A stretch of 17,906 nt of DNA from the NCBI GenBank assembly GCA_016200125.1, contig JACQFK010000124.1:1-17906 (forward strand), read 5' to 3'. Positions 13,658 through 17,906 of this stretch are shown here, in pieces; positions within the stretch are counted from its first letter, which is position 1; the number at the start of each line of letters is the position of its first letter. Both the position numbers and the translations under genes were made by a program. The DNA comes from Planctomycetota bacterium (GTDB taxonomy: Bacteria > Planctomycetota > MHYJ01 > JACPRB01). Below the pieces are notes generated by a model. That model saw only the letters and a program-made list of their open reading frames with translations. It was not told where the DNA came from and did not search any database.

Positions 13658-15121
13658 TTCTTTCGACTGGTATCCTACCCGACCGTCCATCATCGTCGCC
13701 AGTACCTGGCTCTCCAGCACCGCTTCGGGGGGACATTCCAGCCAGTCCTGCGACAGCACCGCCAGGTCCGCCGGCCTCCCCGGCGCCAGCAGGCCCGAGT
13801 CCATGAACCCCGCCCAGGCCGCGCCGGAGGTCATCCCCCTCAGCGCCTCCTCGCGGCTCAGGCACTGCGCCGTGCCCCAGCCTCCCCGCGTGGTCGCGCA
13901 GTGGAAGGTCCAGCGCGGATCAAGCCGGTCCACCGGCGCGTCCGTGCCCAGCGCGAGCCGTCCCAGCCGCTTCCAGGCATGACACCCCTCATATCGGCCG
14001 GGCCCCAGCTTCCTTTCCACCATATTCTGGTCGGCGACGCAGTGCGAGGGCTGCACCGACGCGATCCAGCGCGCGAAGCGCGGGAGATCCGAGGGGTGGA
14101 CGTGCTGAGCGTGCTCGATCCGCCAGCGCGCCTCCGCCGGCGGATTCACCCGCTCGAAGAGGTCGAGCAGCTCGCGATTGGCGCGGTCGCCGATCGCGTG
14201 GGCGCAGACCTGCCAGCCGGTCTCGAGCGCCGCCCGCGCGACCCGCTCCGCGTCGGCCGGCTTCATCACCGGCATCCCCTCCGAAGCTCCCCCCAGGAAG
14301 GGCTCCAGCATCCAGGCCGTCGACGATCCGAGCGAACCGTCCATGAACAGCTTGATCGCGCGGACGGCGAGCCGCCCCGGCGCGGGCCTGTGCGAGCGCA
14401 TGAACTCGATCAGGCGGTCCGGGCTCTCGTGCCAGAACATCGCGTGGACGCGGAGCCGGAGCGTCCGGCCGTCCTCCAGCGATCTCAGCAGCCGGAGATA
14501 GTCCTCGTCCACCATCGCGTCGTGGACGCCCGTGATGCCGAACTGCATGGCCTCCCGCTGCGCGGCGAGGAACGCCGCCGCCGGGGAGTCCGGCGGAACG
14601 AGCCGCGCGATCAGCCCCTGGGCATTCTCGAGAAACACGCCCCGGTCCCGGAGCAGGGCGCCGCCTTCGGGGACGGTCGACAGATCGGCGAGGGCCATCG
14701 CCCGTGCGTTCGCCAGCCCCGAGTGGGCGTCCTTCCGGGTCAGCCAGACGGGATGCCCCGGCGTCGCGGCCGAAAGCCGCTCGTGATGAGGCAGCTCCGC
14801 GAGGTCGTAGCCCGAGCCCGTGATCCAGGATCCCGCCGGCGTCTGCGCCGCCCGCTCCGAGACCCGCCGCAGCAGTTCCTCGAAGTCCGTCACCCCCGTC
14901 AGGTCGACCTCCCGTTCCTGCTTCCCGCAGGCGAGCAGGTGGACGTGGGCGTCGATGAAGCCCGGAACGACGGTCAATCCCTTGAGATCGATCACCCGCT
15001 TCGCGGGCGGCGTCTGGTCGAGCGATTCGATCCGGCCGTCCGCGCACGCGAGGGAGCGGGCCCGCGGCCGCTCCGGATCCTGGGTGTGGATGTTGCCGTT
15101 GACGAGGAGCAGATCGGTCAT
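13646..15121 (-). CDS. YtcJ-type amidohydrolase (Amidohydro_3 metal-dependent hydrolase)
   Basis: The 491-residue protein has the small N-terminal barrel (MTDLLLVNGNIHTQDP) and then the TIM-barrel metal-site motifs of the amidohydrolase superfamily: GFIDAHVHL (H59, H61), AIKLFMDGSLGSSTAWM with probable carboxylated K257, AHAIGDRAN (H308), RIEHAQHV (H337) and LGTDAPVD (D394). All expected ligand positions are present, so it should be active; YtcJ-like enzymes hydrolyse amides, formamides and similar bonds, and the substrate cannot be predicted here. There is no signal peptide, so it is cytosolic. The ATG at 15121 overlaps the DUF6941 stop as ATGA, which implies translational coupling. The length is a little short for YtcJ (about 530) but complete. 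Confidence 0.92.
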   Translation of the reverse strand: MTDLLLVNGNIHTQDPERPRARSLACADGRIESLDQTPPAKRVIDLKGLTVVPGFIDAHVHLLACGKQEREVDLTGVTDFEELLRRVSERAAQTPAGSWITGSGYDLAELPHHERLSAATPGHPVWLTRKDAHSGLANARAMALADLSTVPEGGALLRDRGVFLENAQGLIARLVPPDSPAAAFLAAQREAMQFGITGVHDAMVDEDYLRLLRSLEDGRTLRLRVHAMFWHESPDRLIEFMRSHRPAPGRLAVRAIKLFMDGSLGSSTAWMLEPFLGGASEGMPVMKPADAERVARAALETGWQVCAHAIGDRANRELLDLFERVNPPAEARWRIEHAQHVHPSDLPRFARWIASVQPSHCVADQNMVERKLGPGRYEGCHAWKRLGRLALGTDAPVDRLDPRWTFHCATTRGGWGTAQCLSREEALRGMTSGAAWAGFMDSGLLAPGRPADLAVLSQDWLECPPEAVLESQVLATMMDGRVGYQSKELRG

Positions 15122-15528
15122 GGGGCGGGGGGCGCCGGCATCTGCGCCTGGATGACGTCGAGCGGCAGCGACGCCAGGTACTCGTCGTTGGCGAAGAGCT
15201 GGAACTGGTACTTCCCCGTCTTCTCGAGCCACAGCGGAGGCGCCGGGAAACCCAGGTCGACCGCCTGGCCCGGGATCTTCACCTCCAGCTGGATCCCTTC
15301 GATCACTCCCACGCGCCGGTCCTCCCCGTCGCGCAGCTCGACCTTGAGCCGGTAGTGCCCCTCCGCGTCGCCGAACTTCAGGTAGAAGGCAAGCGGCGAG
15401 TGGAAGGTCGGGAAACGGGCGGCCGTGATCCGGTCGAAGACGCCGATGATCGACCACTTGCCGGTCATGCGGTCGTGGATCACCGAGTCGGCGATGAGGA
15501 ACGATTTGACGACGAGCGGCCGGGCCAT
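15118..15528 (-). CDS. DUF6941 family protein
   Basis: The 136-residue protein starts MARPLVVKSFLIADSVIHDRMTGKWSIIGVFDRI and continues as a predicted beta-rich domain with a repeated hydrophobic/charged pattern (FYLKFGDAEGHYRLKVELRDGE, KYQFQLFANDEYLASLPLDV). It fits DUF6941 as I remember it; function is unknown. It has no signal peptide, TM segment or catalytic motif. The frame is open upstream to 15696, but ATG 15528 is chosen: a TATCAT box lies 7 nt before it and the upstream residues look like non-coding translation. It overlaps the amidohydrolase gene by 4 bp, so the two form a unit. Confidence 0.75.
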   Translation of the reverse strand: MARPLVVKSFLIADSVIHDRMTGKWSIIGVFDRITAARFPTFHSPLAFYLKFGDAEGHYRLKVELRDGEDRRVGVIEGIQLEVKIPGQAVDLGFPAPPLWLEKTGKYQFQLFANDEYLASLPLDVIQAQMPAPPAP

Positions 15529-15535
15529 GGCCACG

Positions 15536-15541
15536 ATGATA
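15536..15541 (-). promoter_or_regulatory. -10 box of the DUF6941-amidohydrolase unit
   Basis: TATCAT (5 of 6) ends 7 nt before ATG 15528, the same spacing as before the Rieske and MDR genes. No convincing -35 is seen at 17-18 nt. No Shine-Dalgarno lies between, which favours a leaderless start. Confidence 0.5.
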
Positions 15542-15572
15542 GCACGCTCCTTCCCGCCATGGAGAAAGAACA

Positions 15573-15600
15573 TTGAAGCGCGAGGTGGAAGCACTACGAT
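15573..15600 (+). promoter_or_regulatory. Promoter of the secreted hydrolase gene
   Basis: TTGAAG (15573-15578), a 16-nt spacer and TACGAT (15595-15600) lie 20 nt before the start codon. A Shine-Dalgarno GGAGG follows at 15609-15613. Divergent from the DUF6941 promoter, within a 91-bp gap. Confidence 0.5.
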
Positions 15601-15619
15601 AGAAGTCCGGAGGCGGATC

Positions 15620-16366
15620 ATGATGAAAGCTCTGGCGATCGCCGTCCTGCTGGCCTGCGGATCGGCGCAAGACGAGGGCCAGGCCCGGGAGTTCAAGAGC
15701 GCGGCCGGCGCGAAACTTCCCTACCGGATCTTCAAGCCCGCCTCTTTCGACGAGAAGATGAATTACCCGCTCGTGATCTTCCTTCACGGCGCCGGGGAGC
15801 GGGGGGACGACAACAAGGCCCAGACCAAGCACGGCGTGAAGTGCTTCCTGCAGGGGCAGGCGAAGCATCCCTGCTTCATCGTCGCTCCGCAGTGCCCCTC
15901 GAAGGCCCAGTGGGTGAATACGCCCTGGGGCGACCTGAAGCACACGATCCCGGCCCAGCCCTCCGAGCCGATGCAGGGCGCGATCGAGCTGATCGCCGCG
16001 CTTCAGAAGGAATTCCCCTCGATCGACCCGAAGCGACTCTACGTCACCGGCCTCTCGATGGGCGGCTTCGGCACCTGGGACCTCATCACGCGGATGCCCA
16101 GGACCTTTGCCGCGGCGGTCCCCGTCTGCGGCGGCGCCGACGACGCGAAAGCCGCGGCGATCGCCAAGGTGCCCGTCTGGGTCTTTCACGGCGGCGCCGA
16201 CGACGTCGTCAAGACCGTCCGATCGCGCAACATCGTGGCGGCTCTCAAGGCGGCCGGCGGCTCCCCCAGGTACACCGAGTTTCCGGGCGTGGGCCACGGC
16301 TGCTGGGACCAGGCCTACGGCGAGGCGGACCTCCTCCCCTGGCTGTTCTCCCAGAAGCTTCCGTAG
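15620..16366 (+). CDS. Exported alpha/beta-hydrolase (esterase / dienelactone-hydrolase-like)
   Basis: The 248-residue protein starts with a signal sequence MMKALAIAVLLACGSAQD. The LLAC could act as a lipobox, making it a lipoprotein, or cleavage may occur after GSA. The mature protein has an alpha/beta-hydrolase core: oxyanion loop FLHGAGERG (54-62), nucleophile elbow GLSMGGFG with S146, acid loop HGGADD (D194 or D195) and catalytic H226 in GVGHGCW. This is the prolyl-oligopeptidase/phospholipase-like esterase group common near planctomycete polysaccharide genes. A carbohydrate-ester substrate is inferred, not shown. GGAGG at 15609-15613 fits ATG 15620 (6 nt) or ATG 15623 (9 nt). It is followed 4 bp after its TAG stop by the repeat element. 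Confidence 0.88.
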   Translation: MMKALAIAVLLACGSAQDEGQAREFKSAAGAKLPYRIFKPASFDEKMNYPLVIFLHGAGERGDDNKAQTKHGVKCFLQGQAKHPCFIVAPQCPSKAQWVNTPWGDLKHTIPAQPSEPMQGAIELIAALQKEFPSIDPKRLYVTGLSMGGFGTWDLITRMPRTFAAAVPVCGGADDAKAAAIAKVPVWVFHGGADDVVKTVRSRNIVAALKAAGGSPRYTEFPGVGHGCWDQAYGEADLLPWLFSQKLP

Positions 16367-16370
16367 TCCG

Positions 16371-16491
16371 GCATCACGCATCAGGAATCACGCATCAGGG
16401 GTGGGACGGCCCCACCCTGCCCTCCCCCCGGGGGGAGGCAGGGAAGGAGGAATCCTTCCGCCCGTGATTCGTGATGCGTGATGCGTGATGC
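16371..16491. repeat. Composite inverted-repeat element of degenerate heptamers with internal hairpins
   Basis: The left end has four heptamers (GCATCAC, GCATCAG, GAATCAC, GCATCAG; 16371-16398) and the right end four inverted ones (GTGATTC, then GTGATGC three times; 16464-16491). The two ends pair over about 22 bp with two mismatches. Between them are three compact hairpins. The first is GGGGTGGG/CCCCACCC with loop ACGG (16398-16417). The second is a G/C-run palindrome with CCCTGCC/GGCAGGG arms (about 16415-16443). The third is GGAAGGA/TCCTTCC with loop GGAA (16442-16459). No ORF or transposase is present. It fits a MITE- or REP-like non-autonomous repeat; only one copy is visible. Confidence 0.75.
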
Positions 16492-16496
16492 GGCGC

Positions 16497-16502
16497 TATA
16501 GT
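16497..16502 (+). promoter_or_regulatory. -10 box of the MDR oxidoreductase gene
   Basis: TATAGT (5 of 6) lies 7 nt before ATG 16510, with no Shine-Dalgarno between, implying a leaderless mRNA. The expected -35 position lies inside the right-hand heptamer array of the repeat and matches poorly. Confidence 0.55.
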
Positions 16503-16509
16503 GACCTCC

Positions 16510-17505
16510 ATGAAAGCCGTCCGCGTCACGACGCCCGGGGGCCTGGAGGCCCTCCAGGTCGTCGACGTCCCCGATCCCGTCCCCGGTCCCGGCGAGCTCA
16601 CGCTCGACATCAAGGCCGCCGGCGTGAACCACCTCGACCTCTGGGTGCGGAGGGGCCTGCCCGTCGCGAAGTACCCGATGATCCTCGGCAGCGACGCGGC
16701 GGGAATCGTGCGCGAGACCGGCCGCCGCGCCCTGCTCTCTCCGGCCACCAGCTGCGGCACCTGCGAGTTCTGCGCCTCCGGCGACAAGCCGCTCTGCGTG
16801 AAGTACACGATCTACGGCGAGCACGTGAACGGGACCGATGCCCAGTCGATCTGCGTGCCCGCCGAGAACCTGATCTCCTTCCCCGACACCCTCTCCTTCG
16901 AGGAGGCCGCGGCCGTCCCGCTGGTCTACCTCACCGCCTGGCGGATGCTGATCACGCGCGGCCGCCTCGCGCCCTCGGAGGATGTGCTGATCTGGAGCGC
17001 GGGCGCGGGTGTCGGCGTGGCCTGCCTGCAGCTGGCCAAGCTCGCCGGGGCCCGCGTGATCGCCACCGCCTCGAGCGACGAGAAATGCGCACGGCTGCGG
17101 GACCTCGGCGCCGACTTCGTCCTCAACCACGCCCGCGAGGACGTCGCCCGCCGGCTCCGCGAGCTGACCGCCAAGCGGGGCGTGGACGTCGTCGTCGACT
17201 ACATCGGCAAGGACACCTGGGCCCGCAGCGTGCAGTGCGTGCGGCGCGGGGGCCGCATCGTCACCTGCGGCGCCACGTCGGGCCACGACCCCGTCGAGGA
17301 CCTGCGCCAGATCTTCTTTCGCCAGATCGAGGTGATCGGCTGCACGATGGGCAACAACAAGGAGCTGCAGGACGCGCTCCGGCCGGTCTTCGAGGGACGG
17401 ATCCGGCCCGTCATCGATTCGGTCCTCCCCCTCTCCGAAGTCGCCGCCGCACATAGCCGTATTGAACAAAGGGCCGCATTTGGTAAGATCATCCTGAAGC
17501 CATGA
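16510..17505 (+). CDS. Zinc-binding MDR-family alcohol dehydrogenase / quinone-oxidoreductase-like protein
   Basis: The 331-residue protein has a GroES-like N-terminal half and a Rossmann half with GAGVGVACLQLAKLAGA (near 165-181). The structural-zinc lobe is intact: C82, C85, C88 and C96 in SCGTCEFCASGDKPLC. The catalytic-zinc positions are not: the usual Cys is Asn40 (AGVNHLD) and the GHE His is replaced in LGSDAAG, as in the non-catalytic-zinc 'VNHLDLW' subgroup of reductases. About 10-12 residues that normally carry a PGDRV-type turn between GIV-E-VG and the cysteine lobe are missing (IVRETG runs straight into RRALLSP, 66-77). It is a cytosolic NAD(P)H oxidoreductase of unknown substrate. 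ATG 16510 is preferred over an in-frame GTG at 16501, which overlaps the -10. The stop overlaps the next gene as ATGA. Confidence 0.87.
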   Translation: MKAVRVTTPGGLEALQVVDVPDPVPGPGELTLDIKAAGVNHLDLWVRRGLPVAKYPMILGSDAAGIVRETGRRALLSPATSCGTCEFCASGDKPLCVKYTIYGEHVNGTDAQSICVPAENLISFPDTLSFEEAAAVPLVYLTAWRMLITRGRLAPSEDVLIWSAGAGVGVACLQLAKLAGARVIATASSDEKCARLRDLGADFVLNHAREDVARRLRELTAKRGVDVVVDYIGKDTWARSVQCVRRGGRIVTCGATSGHDPVEDLRQIFFRQIEVIGCTMGNNKELQDALRPVFEGRIRPVIDSVLPLSEVAAAHSRIEQRAAFGKIILKP

Positions 17506-17858
17506 CCGAGTACAAGAACGAATATCAGAAGTTCGCCGACAGCGCCGTGCGCGCGCGCGCCGAGGAGGAGGGCTTCGGCCGCCTCCGCCTGGGCGTCTTC
17601 TTGGGCGTCGTCGGCCCCCTCGCGATCTTCCTGCTCAAGATGCTGGACATGCTGCCGCCCCATCGCTACCTCGCCATGGCGATCGTGGCCTCGGCGCCGC
17701 TGGCGGTGATCCTCCTGATCGTCAACTTCATCCGGCTGCCCAACGAATTCAAGGCCTCGGCCAAGGCCCTGCTGATCGGGTTCATGACCCTGATGGGCGC
17801 CGGGGCGACCATCGCCCTGGCCCGCTATTTCGAGCTCTTCAAAACCATCTCCCCCTGA
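17502..17858 (+). CDS. Small membrane protein with three TM helices, unknown function
   Basis: The 118-residue protein has a charged, probably cytosolic N-terminus (MTEYKNEYQKFADSAVRARAEEEGF). Three hydrophobic helices follow, at about 29-48, 56-78 and 88-108. The second loop is short and contains NEFKAS. I recognise no family. Its ATG overlaps the MDR stop (ATGA), so it is translated with that gene and may be functionally tied to it or only co-transcribed. Coding support comes from the good hydrophobic periodicity, the overlap and the GC-rich third positions. Confidence 0.78.
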   Translation: MTEYKNEYQKFADSAVRARAEEEGFGRLRLGVFLGVVGPLAIFLLKMLDMLPPHRYLAMAIVASAPLAVILLIVNFIRLPNEFKASAKALLIGFMTLMGAGATIALARYFELFKTISP

Positions 17859-17906
17859 GCCCCTTCCCCGCGGTTCCTCGCTTTTCGCTCTCCGCGCCTC
17901 CCCCCG

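Noticed and set aside
16371..16491. CRISPR array
   Set aside because: Heptamer units are too short and contiguous, with no spacers, and the two arrays are inverted.

Overview
The window is a high-GC bacterial chromosome segment (roughly two thirds G+C by eye). It most resembles an environmental planctomycete. The evidence is the mix of families: a Ser/Thr kinase fragment, a glycosidase-like beta-propeller family, DUF3500, a PmoA/DUF6807-type protein, DUF6941, zinc-ribbon/membrane-anchor proteins and a thioredoxin/PDZ selenoprotein. This is inference from recalled family distribution; no search was run. Both strands are densely coded, no gap exceeds 130 bp, and no tRNA, rRNA, CRISPR array or transposase was seen.

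Layout. 1-612 (-): 5' part of a Pkn2-type kinase gene. 708-2273 (-): secreted beta-propeller protein. 2322-3632 (-): the highlight, one 436-codon reading frame with two in-frame UGA codons (61 and 64) forming U-V-P-U-K-S-C in a thioredoxin-like domain. A GC-rich hairpin with a GGU-containing loop lies just downstream, at bacterial SECIS distance. I read it as a double-selenocysteine Trx/PDZ protein that conventional gene calling would split or truncate. 3685-4394 (-): a complete small redox transcription unit, with a consensus promoter, a leaderless Rieske gene, a 7Fe-type ferredoxin and an intrinsic terminator. 4419-5444 (-): Tat-exported NHL propeller. 5572-6531 (-): thioredoxin-like/TPR protein, divergent from a DUF3500 plus PmoA-like pair (6623-8788, +). 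8831-11071 (+): fused alpha-beta E1 2-oxoacid dehydrogenase, converging on a zinc-ribbon/TM/beta-sandwich protein with the stop codons sharing CTAG. 12378-13592 (-): receiver/cyclic-nucleotide-binding/DUF4388 regulator. 13646-15528 (-): DUF6941 gene coupled to a YtcJ-type amidohydrolase. 15620-16366 (+): secreted alpha/beta hydrolase. 16371-16491: a structured inverted-repeat element made of degenerate heptamers. 16510-17858 (+): MDR oxidoreductase coupled to a small three-TM protein. The last 48 bases hold nothing recognisable.

How it fits together. Several genes encode exported redox or carbohydrate-related proteins (selenoprotein, Trx-TPR, NHL, propeller, PmoA-like, esterase); the rest are cytosolic redox or regulatory proteins. 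There is no single pathway operon. Two genome-wide habits are visible. Several genes that start transcription units have a -10-like box 7-9 nt before the start codon, suggesting leaderless mRNAs, whereas most secreted-protein genes have strong Shine-Dalgarno sites. Four unrelated exported proteins carry Gln-Asp at or next to the end of the signal peptide.
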